A DNA stretch of 64,000 bases from Bradyrhizobium guangxiense (GTDB lineage: Bacteria > Pseudomonadota > Alphaproteobacteria > Rhizobiales > Xanthobacteraceae). Location of the stretch: contig NZ_CP022219.1 in assembly GCF_004114915.1 (NCBI RefSeq), forward strand, positions 4,184,501 to 4,248,500, written 5' to 3'. Positions 15,417 through 23,406 of this stretch are shown piece by piece; position 1 is the stretch's first letter, and each line of letters opens with the position of its first letter. The notes beneath the pieces were generated by a model. That model ran no database searches. It saw only the letters and a program-made list of their open reading frames with translations, and had not been told where the DNA came from. The translations under genes were made by a program, and so were the position numbers.

Positions 15417-16772
15417 TTGAGCATCACCACCGATCAATTGCGCGCGCGCACTGCTGCCACGTCCTGGCTGCGTCTGGCGGCAATGGCTCTGCCCCTCCTG
15501 ATGCTCGCACCGGCGGTCTGGAACGGCTATCCGCTGTTGCAATGGGATACCGGCGGCTATCTGGCGCGCTGGTATGAAGGCTATCTCGTCCCCAGCCGCT
15601 CCACGGTGTTCGGGCTCTATCTGCACTCTGGCGAGAGTTTCGGGTTCTGGATCAACCTCGCGGTCCAGTCGCTGGCGACGCTGTGGCTGTTGCAGCTCAC
15701 CCTTCGCGTGCTCTCGATGATGCAGACCGTCCGCTTCGTCGCTATCAGCCTCTGCCTGATCGTGTCGACCGCGCTGCCTTGGCTCGCCAGCATGCTGCTC
15801 ACCGACATCTTCGCCGGGCTCTCGGTGCTGTCGCTGTTTCTCCTGCCCGTCGGCGCGAGCCGCATCTCGGCGCTCGAACGGATCTCGCTGTTCGTCTTCA
15901 CCGCCTTTGCCGCGGCAACCCACAGCGCCACGCTCGGCGTGCTGCTCGGTCTTTGCGCCGCGGGCTGGATGGTACGGCCGTTTCTAGGGCAGCGCCTTTC
16001 GCTGGCCGGATTGACCCAGGCGAGCCTCACCATCGTTGCGGGCAGCCTGATGCTGGTCTCGGCGAATTATGCGCTGTCCGGCAAGCTGGCCTGGACGCCG
16101 GGCGGTTACGGCGTCGCCTTCGGCCGCATGATGCAGGACGGCATCGTCGCGCGCTACCTCAACGATCACTGCCCGCGCGAGCGCTACAAGTTGTGTCCCT
16201 ATCGCAATGAGCTGCCGGCGGCGGCAGACGAGTTCCTGTGGGGCCAGAGCATGTTCAACACGCTCGGCCGTTTCGAAGGCATGAACGAGGAGATGGGTTA
16301 TATCGTTGTGCAGTCGCTGAAGGATTATCCGGCCTGGCAGGCCGGCGCGGCGCTGCGGGCGATGGGCCAGCAATTGCTGCATGTCGCGACCGGCGAAGGC
16401 ACCAATGGCTGGATCCCGCACACCTACGGCATCATCGAGCGCTACCTGCCTTCGCAGGTCGCGCCGATGCGCGCGGCACGGCAGCAGCACTGGGCCATCG
16501 ATTTCGACGACGTCAACTGGCTGCATGTCCCGGTCGCGCTGGCCTCGATGCTGGGGCTGGTCGCGCTGCTCGCCCATGCGCTCGCGACCCGCCGGCTGGA
16601 CGATTTGACGCTGCTGGCGGCGACGGTGACGCTGGCCCTGCTCGGCAATGCCTTCATCTGCGGCGTGATCTCCGGCCCGCACGACCGCTACGGCGCGCGG
16701 ATGGTGTGGGTGGCGACGTTCGTGGTGCTGATCGCGGTGGCGCGGAGGTTTGGGGACGGCAAGGTGCGGTGA
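15417..16772 (+). CDS. Polytopic membrane protein, function unknown
   Basis: The 451-residue protein has about nine to ten hydrophobic segments, with a periplasmic-looking loop between residues 30 and 75 and a large hydrophilic segment at about 230-350 that includes paired Cys (NDHCPRERYKLCPYRNE). This layout resembles GT-C glycosyltransferases in general form, but I see no diagnostic motif. The start is chosen as TTG 15417, with GGACGGGAG six bases upstream; a TTG at 15381 would add 12 residues. The C-terminus ends in a basic tail. An imperfect inverted repeat follows the stop. Confidence 0.75.
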   Translation: MSITTDQLRARTAATSWLRLAAMALPLLMLAPAVWNGYPLLQWDTGGYLARWYEGYLVPSRSTVFGLYLHSGESFGFWINLAVQSLATLWLLQLTLRVLSMMQTVRFVAISLCLIVSTALPWLASMLLTDIFAGLSVLSLFLLPVGASRISALERISLFVFTAFAAATHSATLGVLLGLCAAGWMVRPFLGQRLSLAGLTQASLTIVAGSLMLVSANYALSGKLAWTPGGYGVAFGRMMQDGIVARYLNDHCPRERYKLCPYRNELPAAADEFLWGQSMFNTLGRFEGMNEEMGYIVVQSLKDYPAWQAGAALRAMGQQLLHVATGEGTNGWIPHTYGIIERYLPSQVAPMRAARQQHWAIDFDDVNWLHVPVALASMLGLVALLAHALATRRLDDLTLLAATVTLALLGNAFICGVISGPHDRYGARMVWVATFVVLIAVARRFGDGKVR

Positions 16773-16806
16773 GATCTGGTTCGATCGGGACAACCGAGAT
16801 GACGGC

Positions 16807-16897
16807 CGTAGGATGGGTAGAGTGCCAGCGAAACCCATCAATCCGTTCGCCGATGACGAAGCATGATGGGTTTCGCAAGGGCTCAACCCATCCTACG
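16807..16897. repeat. Intergenic inverted repeat (GGATGGGT / ACCCATCC family)
   Basis: Outer arms CGTAGGATGGGT (16807-16818) and ACCCATCCTACG (16886-16897) and inner arms GCGAAACCCATCA (16828-16840) and TGATGGGTTTCGC (16864-16876) are all exact complements. It folds as a long double hairpin between a plus-strand and a minus-strand gene and could stop transcription from both. Confidence 0.75.
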
Positions 16898-16911
16898 CGT
16901 ACTCAACGCAT

Positions 16912-17325
16912 TCACATCGCCTTGGCGAACGCGAGCAGCCGGAAATCTTCGAGCGCCGCGTGGCGATGCGGGGCGACTTCGCGCCGGTAGGTCTCGGTCT
17001 CGACGATCGCGCGGAAGGTGGCGAAATCGCCGTACTCATTGATCGCCGCTTCGTCCCAGCGCTCGCCGGGCGAGCCGACCAGGCTCGCCAGGAACGGACC
17101 GGAAAACATCCGCACCAGCGGCTTGCCGGCCGCCAGACGCCGGAATGCCGGCCTGTAGCGTTCATCAAAGGCTTCGCGGCCCGAGCAGGGCGCCGCGTCG
17201 AACCCCTCCTCGTAACGGGCCTGCGCACGGAAGCGCAGCAGATTGAGCATATAAACCGGCCGGCCGGTTGGAATTGCCCGCTCGGCGGCGTCGAGGGCTT
17301 GCAGAGTGATTTCGATGGGGTTCAT
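16912..17325 (-). CDS. DUF1330-like small protein
   Basis: The 137-residue protein has the pattern YMLNLLRFRAQARY near residue 24 and YGDFATFRAIVETETYRREV near residues 100-120, resembling DUF1330 and related ferredoxin-like dimeric alpha/beta-barrel proteins. No catalytic function is established for that family. ATG 17325 with GGGAAG upstream is chosen; upstream extension would add 39 unlikely residues. It diverges from the LysR gene at 17433, which may regulate it, as is common for LysR pairs. Confidence 0.7.
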   Translation of the reverse strand: MNPIEITLQALDAAERAIPTGRPVYMLNLLRFRAQARYEEGFDAAPCSGREAFDERYRPAFRRLAAGKPLVRMFSGPFLASLVGSPGERWDEAAINEYGDFATFRAIVETETYRREVAPHRHAALEDFRLLAFAKAM

Positions 17326-17432
17326 CGGACTTCCCGTGTTTTTAGCGCTGCAGAATGCGCGCTGACGCTTCCCAGCTAGCCGCTCGGACTTCGCTCTTGT
17401 AGTGATCGCGGAGCCATGACTATGTGGACTGC

Positions 17433-18368
17433 ATGTCCACAACGACTTTGCCTCCCGATCTCTCGCGTCTCCTCGCCTTCGTCCGCGTCGTCGAGGCGGG
17501 CTCCTTCGCCGAAGCCGCGCGGCGGGCGGGGACGACCACCTCGGCGATGTCCAAGGCCGTCACCCGCTTGGAACAGGCTCGCGGGTTGCGGCTCTTGCAT
17601 CGCTCAACGCACTCGTTGGCGCTGACCGAAGAGGGCGACAGGCTGATGACGGCGGGACGCGCGTTGGTCGAAAGTCTCGCCCGTGTCGAATCCGCGCTCG
17701 GCGAAGTCGCGCGCGACGATGGCGGACGGGTGCGCGTGACCGCCCCCGCCTCGTTCGCGCGCGCCTCCATCCTGCCGCGACTGCCGGCCTTCCTGCGGGA
17801 ACGGCCGGAAATCGAGATCGAGGTCAAATTCCGCAACGAGATTCTCGATCTCGCGGCGGAAGGCGTCGACATCGCGATCCGCTCAGGCCCCCTCGACCGC
17901 GCGCCCGGCCATCACGCGCGACGGCTTTGTACGTTCTCCTGGATCGCCTGCGCCTCGCCGGCCTATCTGGACGCGCGCGGCGCGCCTGCGACTCCATACG
18001 AGCTTTCCGCGCACGACCATGTTGGCTTCCGCAATCCCGCGAGCGGTCAGATCCTGACCTGGCGTTTCACCGATCCGCGCGGCAAGGGACCCATTCGCGT
18101 CACGCCCAAGCCCAAACACATCTGCGACGACGCGCATGCGTCCCTCGCTTTGATCGCCAGTGGGTTTGGGATTGGCTGGGGGCCAGCATGGCTGGTCCAC
18201 GAAGACCTTCGCGCCGGCCGGCTGGTCGAAGTGCTGGCGCCCTGGCGCGCGCCTGGGGAGCCCCTGTGGATGCTGCGCACCTCGGGCCGCCGCCCGCCCC
18301 TGCGCACACAGCGCGTCATGTCATTCCTCAACACGCTTCCCGCCGCATTCAGCGACAAGGCGGTGTGA
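17433..18368 (+). CDS. LysR-family transcriptional regulator
   Basis: The 311-residue protein has the LysR winged helix at residues about 8-67 (LLAFVRVVEAGSFAEAARRAGTTTSAMSKAVTRLEQ, then GLRLLHRSTHSLALTEEG). A substrate-binding domain follows from about residue 90, with the usual EIEVKFRNEILDLAAEGVDIAIRSG segment. It looks like the large subgroup that regulates neighbouring oxidoreductase or efflux genes. It diverges from the DUF1330-like gene with a 107-base gap, the expected arrangement for autoregulation and control of the neighbour. ATG 17433 gives the proper N-terminus; the ribosome-binding site is weak. Confidence 0.93.
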   Translation: MSTTTLPPDLSRLLAFVRVVEAGSFAEAARRAGTTTSAMSKAVTRLEQARGLRLLHRSTHSLALTEEGDRLMTAGRALVESLARVESALGEVARDDGGRVRVTAPASFARASILPRLPAFLRERPEIEIEVKFRNEILDLAAEGVDIAIRSGPLDRAPGHHARRLCTFSWIACASPAYLDARGAPATPYELSAHDHVGFRNPASGQILTWRFTDPRGKGPIRVTPKPKHICDDAHASLALIASGFGIGWGPAWLVHEDLRAGRLVEVLAPWRAPGEPLWMLRTSGRRPPLRTQRVMSFLNTLPAAFSDKAV

Positions 18369-18450
18369 AGCATCGGTCGTCCGCGAATTTGGCCGGCAAA
18401 GTTCTGAGCTCCACTCGTAGGCGAAAAATCTTCTCGGCTCCTTTGCCACC

Positions 18451-19209
18451 TCACCCGCGCCGCGCGAGAAAATCCAGCACGCCGTTCTTGTAGACCTTGT
18501 CGCCGACCGCGCGCATGTGGTCGCGGTTCGGAATGTCGAGCACTTCGGAGCCGGGGATAATTTCGCCGAGCGCGCTGGCGCTTCCTGCGACGTCGTCGGT
18601 CGAGCCGACCGCGATCAGCACCGGCACGTCGATGCGCGCGGCTTCGTCCCTAGTCATGAGCTCGCGCGTGCCGCGCAGGCAGGCGGCGAGCGCGCGGTGA
18701 TCGGAACGGGTCTGGTCGGCGAACGCACGGAAGGTACGCCCCACGGGATCGGTGACGTCATCCAGCGACGGCGCCTCCAGCGCCTTGGCCACGTTCTCAC
18801 CGGGCCCGGTGCCCTCGATCAGGCCGCCGATGCCGATGCCGCCGAGGATCGCCGAGCGCAGGCGCTGCGGCTCGTTGAGGGACAGCCAGGCCGTCATCCG
18901 CCCGCCCATGGAATAGCCCATGATGTCGGCCTGCGGGATGGCGAGATGATCCATCAGCGCAAGCACGTCGCCGGCCATCACCGGAATCGAATATTGCGCG
19001 GGCTCGTAGAGCTTTGCGCTTTCGCCATGGCCGCGATTGTCGAGCGCGATCACGCGGCGGCCGCTCTTGCGCAGCTCCGAGACCCAGGTCGGATAAACCC
19101 AGTTCACGTTCTTGCTCGAGGCAAAGCCGTGCACCAGGATGATCGGATCGCCCTCGCCTTCGTCGAGATAGGCAATTTCAACGGCGCCGTTGTGAAAGCT
19201 CGGCATCAT
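18451..19209 (-). CDS. Alpha/beta hydrolase
   Basis: The 252-residue protein has the alpha/beta-hydrolase fold. The oxyanion segment is ILVHGFASSKNVNW, the nucleophile elbow GYSMGGRM supplies Ser, an acid is likely in VGSTDD, and the catalytic His is in NRDHMRAVG. The sequence DNRGHGES is typical of esterases and lyases of the haloperoxidase-like group. Substrate unknown. The start may be ATG 19209 or the next ATG three bases later. It converges with the LysR gene, and nothing in the neighbourhood identifies the pathway. Confidence 0.9.
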   Translation of the reverse strand: MMPSFHNGAVEIAYLDEGEGDPIILVHGFASSKNVNWVYPTWVSELRKSGRRVIALDNRGHGESAKLYEPAQYSIPVMAGDVLALMDHLAIPQADIMGYSMGGRMTAWLSLNEPQRLRSAILGGIGIGGLIEGTGPGENVAKALEAPSLDDVTDPVGRTFRAFADQTRSDHRALAACLRGTRELMTRDEAARIDVPVLIAVGSTDDVAGSASALGEIIPGSEVLDIPNRDHMRAVGDKVYKNGVLDFLARRG

Positions 19210-19246
19210 CAGTTCCGTGCGGTCTTGTGGGGATAGATCGATCTTA

Positions 19247-19295
19247 GAGCATGATCCGGAAGAGAGTGCAGCGATTTTCCGGCAACATCATGCTC
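19247..19295. repeat. CATGATCCGGAAA-family hairpin, copy 1
   Basis: GAGCATGAT at 19247 pairs with ATCATGCTC ending at 19295, and the inner arms TCCGGA and TTCCGG pair around a short loop. A second member is at 28142-28185. Such hairpins are common intergenic repeats of rhizobia. Confidence 0.7.
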
Positions 19296-19322
19296 AAACA
19301 ATAGCCTGAAGCGCGTGGTAGC

Positions 19323-20459
19323 TCACGGCGCCGTGGCCGCGTTGCCGAGAGCGGCCTCGGCTGCGATCTGCGCCAGGCGGAGCCGGCGCGCCCTCTTGCG
19401 ATCGCACCAGGCCTGGGTGAGGCGCTCGGTGGTCGCCTTGATGGAGGAGAGAAGACCGAACAGCGTCAGCATCGCGCCGAGCAGCCAGAGCGCCAGATCG
19501 AACGCGCCGCCGACGAGCAGCAGCGCGCCGCGGCCGAGCAGCTTCATGATCGCACGCGTCTTGCCGCCTTGCGCTTCCGCAAGCCGCGCCGCGCGCGCGA
19601 CATCCTTGGGGCCTTCAGCGATGCGCAACGTATCCATCGCCCCGCGCGTGCCGGTCTTCTCGGCGACGCGCGTGACGTCCTTGCCGAGCCGGACCAGCGC
19701 GCCGGCCTTCTCGGCCCGGAACGCAGCCTTGATCGCACTCACCGTCTCGCCGGGGCGGAGCACCGAACCCTTGGCGACTGCATTCTGAAGCATCGGCGTG
19801 TCGACGACCTCGCGCGCGGAGCGGCCGGCCCAGACCGCGAGCCCCTCGCCGAGCCGTCCGACTTTGCGCGCATCCTTGACCAGCGTCAGTCCGGCGCGCA
19901 CCGGCGCCGCGCCACCGACGGACACGTAGGTTGCCGCCGTCACCGCAAGGCCGGCGGCCGCAAGCGCGAGCACGAGGCGGTCGGTGTCCTCGCCCATGGC
20001 AAGGTGCTTGCCCTCGCGAACGACGTCCCTGATGTCGCCGATGACGAAGAGATCGCCGGCCACCGTTCCGGAGAGGCTCGCGACGTCGTCGGCAGTGCCG
20101 GTGACGAGACCGGTGGCAAATCGCTTGGCGAAATGGGAGGTGGAGCTCTCGGCCCTGACCGCATCGCTGACGCGGTTCAGGAGGTCGTCGGGCAGCGCGA
20201 TGTTACGGTCGCGCGCGAGCACGACGAAGCTATTGGCGAGATCGGCATCGCCAGCGGCGAGCGCGGCCTCGATATTGTCCTGAACCAGGCGATCGTTCTG
20301 GCGCAGCAGCTGATCGAGCTTGAGCTCGGACAGCACGGCCGGATCGTCCTGGGCGGCGAGGATCGCGCCGGCCTCACTTGCGTGCGGCGCGACCTGCGCG
20401 AGCATGAAGCTGCACGCCGCGATACCGGTCAATGCTGTGGTGATTCGCAGCCACTTCAT
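19323..20459 (-). CDS. Exported membrane protein, function unknown
   Basis: The 378-residue protein begins with a signal or anchor segment (ITTALTGIAACSFMLAQVAPHAS). Two hydrophobic stretches follow, near residues 170-190 (LVLALAAAGLAVTAATYVSVGG) and near 315-345 (LLGRGALLLVGGAFDLALWLLGAMLTLFGLL), and a basic C-terminus. The middle contains LARDRNIALPDDLLNRV. I recognise no domain. ATG 20459 is used; an upstream extension would be 30 residues of unlikely sequence. It probably sits in the inner membrane with a periplasmic middle region. Confidence 0.72.
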   Translation of the reverse strand: MKWLRITTALTGIAACSFMLAQVAPHASEAGAILAAQDDPAVLSELKLDQLLRQNDRLVQDNIEAALAAGDADLANSFVVLARDRNIALPDDLLNRVSDAVRAESSTSHFAKRFATGLVTGTADDVASLSGTVAGDLFVIGDIRDVVREGKHLAMGEDTDRLVLALAAAGLAVTAATYVSVGGAAPVRAGLTLVKDARKVGRLGEGLAVWAGRSAREVVDTPMLQNAVAKGSVLRPGETVSAIKAAFRAEKAGALVRLGKDVTRVAEKTGTRGAMDTLRIAEGPKDVARAARLAEAQGGKTRAIMKLLGRGALLLVGGAFDLALWLLGAMLTLFGLLSSIKATTERLTQAWCDRKRARRLRLAQIAAEAALGNAATAP

Positions 20460-20767
20460 GTGGTAAGCCTGGGCAGTCCTTGAAATCGATTGCGCCTGTT
20501 GATTCGTCTTTCGTCGCAATTTGCTCGTCCGAGAGACATAGTATGCCAAAATTGCGACACAACGTCCCCGACGAAAGAAGGGCTTCTCTCAGGCCGCAAG
20601 ATTGTGTCGAATTTGCATGAGCAAATGAGCATGGGGCAATTGCGGAGCTTTCGGTTCCGCTGGACTAGCAATCGCCTGCCCCCGCCAGTATGGTCCGCGG
20701 CGCCTTAAAGATGCCGCGTCAGTTCTTGATTGTGTCTGCCGCCATTGCCACTCCAGGATGAGTTACG

Positions 20768-21013
20768 ATGTCCGACCATGTCGTCCCGCACTTCCACAAC
20801 GATGCCGGTGTTCCCGTCATCGAGATCGGCTCGCAAGAGTTCATGTGCGTGGGCGCCAATCCTCCGTTCGACCATCCGCACGTGTTCCTCGACCTCGGCA
20901 ACGACAACGAGATCATCTGCCCCTATTGCTCGACGCTGTACCGCTTCGCGGCCGACCTGAAGGCAGGCGAAGCCCGCCCGCCGGAATGTGTCCTGAAGGA
21001 CAAGGTGGCCTGA
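20768..21013 (+). CDS. Small zinc-finger protein (zf-CHCC, NDUFS6-like)
   Basis: The 81-residue protein has Cys in FMCVGAN, His in FDHPHVFLD and a CPYC pair in NEIICPYCSTLYRF, the Cys-His-Cys-Cys zinc arrangement of the zf-CHCC family. The family includes the mitochondrial complex I subunit NDUFS6 and bacterial relatives of unknown role. The gene is 18 bases upstream of an FAD monooxygenase, so they are probably one transcript. Ribosome-binding signal is CCAGGATGAG before ATG 20768. Confidence 0.88.
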   Translation: MSDHVVPHFHNDAGVPVIEIGSQEFMCVGANPPFDHPHVFLDLGNDNEIICPYCSTLYRFAADLKAGEARPPECVLKDKVA

Positions 21014-21031
21014 CCGCATCCGTCGGTCAGG

Positions 21032-22234
21032 GTGGCGCTCTCCCGAACGATTGTCATCGCCGGTGCCGGTATCGGCGGACTGACGGCCGCGCTGGCGCTC
21101 GCGGCCCGCGGCTTCCGCATCGTCGTGCTGGAAAAGGCCGAGCGCCTCGAGGAAGTCGGCGCCGGCCTGCAGCTCTCCCCTAATGCGAGCCGCGTGCTGG
21201 TCGAACTCGGCCTCACCGAGCGCCTCAAGCTGCGCGCCGTCACCCCGGAAGCGGTCTCGATCATGAGCGCGCGGGCCGGCGGCGAGCTGCTGCGCATGCC
21301 GCTCGGCGAAGCCGCTTCCGCGCGAGCCGGCGCTCCCTATTGGGTGGTGCACCGCGCCGACCTGCAATCAGCGCTGGCCGGCGCCGTTGCCGATCATCCC
21401 GATATCGACCTGAAGCTAGGGGCAACCTTCGAAGACGTCGCGCCTCATGCCAAGGGCCTGACGGTGGTCCATCACAGCGGCACGATCCGCCGCAGCGATC
21501 TCGCCAGCGCGCTGATCGGTGCCGACGGCATCTGGTCGACGGTGCGCCAGCATCTGTTTCCCGAGGTTCAGCCGCGCTTCTCCGGGCTGATCGCCTGGCG
21601 CGGCACGCTCGATGCCACGCAGCTGCCGAAGGATTTCACCGGGCGCCGGGTGCAGCTCTGGATGGGCCCGAACGCCCATCTGGTCGCCTACCCCATCGCC
21701 GGCGGACGCCAGATCAACGTGGTGGCGGTGCTGCCGGGCAGCTGGAACAGGCCGGGCTGGAGCACGCCAGGCGATCCGCGCGAGGTGATGGACGCCTTTG
21801 CCGGCCCGCGCTGGCCGCCGACGGCGCGGATGATGCTCGCCACGGTCGATCACTGGCGCAAATGGGCGCTGTTCGGCGTGCCCGACGGCTGCCCCTGGAG
21901 CAAGGGCCCGGTCGGGCTGCTCGGCGATGCCGTGCATGCGATGCTGCCGTTCGCGGCCCAGGGCGCCGGCATGGCAATCGAGGATGCCGCGGTGCTCGCC
22001 CGTCACCTGAGCCTCGAGGCCGCCGAGAGCACCGCGGGCATCACTGCGGCGCTGACGCAGTACGGCCGTGCGCGCCAGGCGCGGGTGCGCCGGGTGCAGC
22101 GGACCGCGCGGCAGCAGGGCCGCATCTATCATTTCAGCGGGCTGCTGGCGACCGCGCGCGACCTTGCGATCCGCACGCTCGGCCCGGACCGGATGCTGGC
22201 GCGGCAGGACTGGATCTACGGCTGGCGGCCCTGA
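21032..22234 (+). CDS. FAD-dependent monooxygenase (UbiH/salicylate hydroxylase type)
   Basis: The 400-residue flavoprotein has an N-terminal dinucleotide fold IAGAGIGGLTAALALAARG with an acidic end VVLEKAE, the DG motif LIGADGIWSTVRQ, and the GD motif GLLGDAVHAMLPFAAQGAGMAIEDA that contacts FAD. It belongs to the class A aromatic hydroxylases. GTG 21032 is the start. The upstream zinc-finger gene ends 18 bases earlier, so the two likely act together. Whether the substrate is a quinone precursor or an exogenous aromatic compound cannot be read from the sequence. Confidence 0.9.
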   Translation: MALSRTIVIAGAGIGGLTAALALAARGFRIVVLEKAERLEEVGAGLQLSPNASRVLVELGLTERLKLRAVTPEAVSIMSARAGGELLRMPLGEAASARAGAPYWVVHRADLQSALAGAVADHPDIDLKLGATFEDVAPHAKGLTVVHHSGTIRRSDLASALIGADGIWSTVRQHLFPEVQPRFSGLIAWRGTLDATQLPKDFTGRRVQLWMGPNAHLVAYPIAGGRQINVVAVLPGSWNRPGWSTPGDPREVMDAFAGPRWPPTARMMLATVDHWRKWALFGVPDGCPWSKGPVGLLGDAVHAMLPFAAQGAGMAIEDAAVLARHLSLEAAESTAGITAALTQYGRARQARVRRVQRTARQQGRIYHFSGLLATARDLAIRTLGPDRMLARQDWIYGWRP

Positions 22235-22259
22235 CGCGAAGCGCCGCCGACGCGGCGCG

Positions 22260-22682
22260 TCAGCGGGTCGCTCTGCCGGCTTTGGACGCGGGCTTGGCAG
22301 AGGCCGCGGGCGACAACGAGGTCGCAGGCGGAATCACCTCAGGCGTCTCCCGGCACCTGTTGCGGCGCCAGGCGTCCTCGGCCAATTGGGCCTGCCCGCG
22401 CACCGCGATGTAGTCGTTGCGATAAGCGAGCTCGGACACGACGGCGCCGCCAGCCCCGGTCTCGGCCTTGTCCATCAGCTTCTGCAACTCGTCAGTGCGC
22501 TTTGCGAGCTGCTTGCGTTCACCCTCGAGCTGCTTGCAGTCGTACAATTCGTATTTGGAGGGATCGGCAAAGGCCGGCGCCACGGTCTCGCTCATGCTGG
22601 CGCAGCCGGACAGCGCGGCGGCCGCAAGCAGCCCGAGGAGCGCACCAACGGCGCGCAGGGAAGAGGAAATCGAAGCAGCCAT
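22260..22682 (-). CDS. Lipoprotein, function unknown
   Basis: The 140-residue protein has a signal with lipobox LSGC (Cys27), so it should be lipid-anchored. The mature part is charged and helical, containing a Lys/Glu-rich stretch LYDCKQLEGERKQLAKRTDELQKLMDK that suggests a coiled coil, and ends with a low-complexity Ala/Ser/Lys tail. It converges with the monooxygenase gene. No partner is visible. Confidence 0.75.
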   Translation of the reverse strand: MAASISSSLRAVGALLGLLAAAALSGCASMSETVAPAFADPSKYELYDCKQLEGERKQLAKRTDELQKLMDKAETGAGGAVVSELAYRNDYIAVRGQAQLAEDAWRRNRCRETPEVIPPATSLSPAASAKPASKAGRATR

Positions 22683-23043
22683 GCCGGATGAATAGTCCCC
22701 GTGAATTGAGAATGCCTAAAGCAACACCAGATGTCCGGATTGAGGCTTGGCCTGTGCGCCCGGCTCGCTCAAGGCACCACCGTCCCCGGCGACGCAACGC
22801 GCCATTCCAGACGGCCGTAGATGGACTTAAGTGCTTGATCTCGTTGGATCAAGCCGGCATGGCGAAATGAGTGGACGCAAAGGAGTCGAATTCCCTGATG
22901 GGCGTCATTGGCTCTGGGATTGCAGCGGCGCCCGTCAATCGATGGCCTTCGATCGATTGCCTTCGCGGGCCTTGGACGTTTCGACGGGACGAGCTGCTTC
23001 GAGGCGATGCTGCTCAAGCCGTTGCGACGCAACTGTATTCCCT
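22683..23043. other. Intergenic region without a recognisable gene
   Basis: About 360 bases before the tRNA promoter contain no convincing frame. One inverted repeat, CAATCGAT (22936-22943) and ATCGATTG (22952-22959) around an 8-base loop, is the only structure I noticed. Confidence 0.45.
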
Positions 23044-23071
23044 TTGCCTCAGGCGATCTGCGCCGTATAGA
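23044..23071 (+). promoter_or_regulatory. Probable promoter of the tRNA gene
   Basis: TTGCCT (23044-23049), a 16-base spacer and TATAGA (23066-23071) resemble a housekeeping sigma promoter. The -10 ends nine bases before the mature 5' end at 23081. Confidence 0.45.
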
Positions 23072-23080
23072 TGGGCTGAT

Positions 23081-23376
23081 GCGGGCGTGGCGGAATTGGT
23101 AGACGCATCGGACTTAAGCCATTGAGTGCCCTGGGGGAAACTCCAGGAGCAGAACTGCTCAAAGTCGGGGAAACCTTCACTGGCAATCCCGAGCCAAGCC
23201 CCCTCCCGGGGGAAGGTGTAGAGACTAGACGGGCAGCACCTACAGCGGGCAAAACGCCAGGGTGAAGGGATAGTCCAGACCACGAACGCCGGATGGGCGG
23301 CGGCGAAAGCCGAAGTGGTACGAAAATCCGTGGGGCCGCAAGGCCTGTGCCGGTTCGAGTCCGGCCGCCCGCACCA
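23081..23376 (+). tRNA. tRNA-Leu (UAA) interrupted by a group I intron
   Basis: The exons are 23081-23115 and 23323-23376. The acceptor stem GCGGGCG pairs with CGCCCGC, CCA is encoded, the T-arm reads CCGGTTCGAGTCCGG, and the variable arm is long, as in leucine tRNAs. Joining the exons gives an anticodon loop CTTAAAA with anticodon UAA. The intron lies between U34 and A35, the same site as the cyanobacterial and plastid tRNA-Leu introns. Stem position 27-43 is a T-T mismatch. Intron evidence is under the next entry. Confidence 0.9.
23116..23322 (+). other. Group I self-splicing intron (subgroup IC3-like) in tRNA-Leu(UAA)
   Basis: The 207-base insertion has the conserved group I elements in order. 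Q reads AATCCCGAGCC (23185-23195). R is GGTGTAGAGACTAGA (23215-23229). S is AAGGGATAGTCC (ending 23276). P7 forms between GACTA (23223-23227) and TAGTC (23271-23275). The 5' exon ends in T and can pair with GAGT in the intron, giving the U-G pair at the 5' splice site, and the intron ends in G (23322). No endonuclease gene fits in it. Confidence 0.88.
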
Positions 23377-23406
23377 AACTCCCTAAAGCTTGCGCTCAGC
23401 AGGTGT

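Noticed and set aside
23081..23376. Attachment site or integrated element at the tRNA-Leu
   Set aside because: I found no second copy of the tRNA 3' end in the following 2 kb and no integrase gene.
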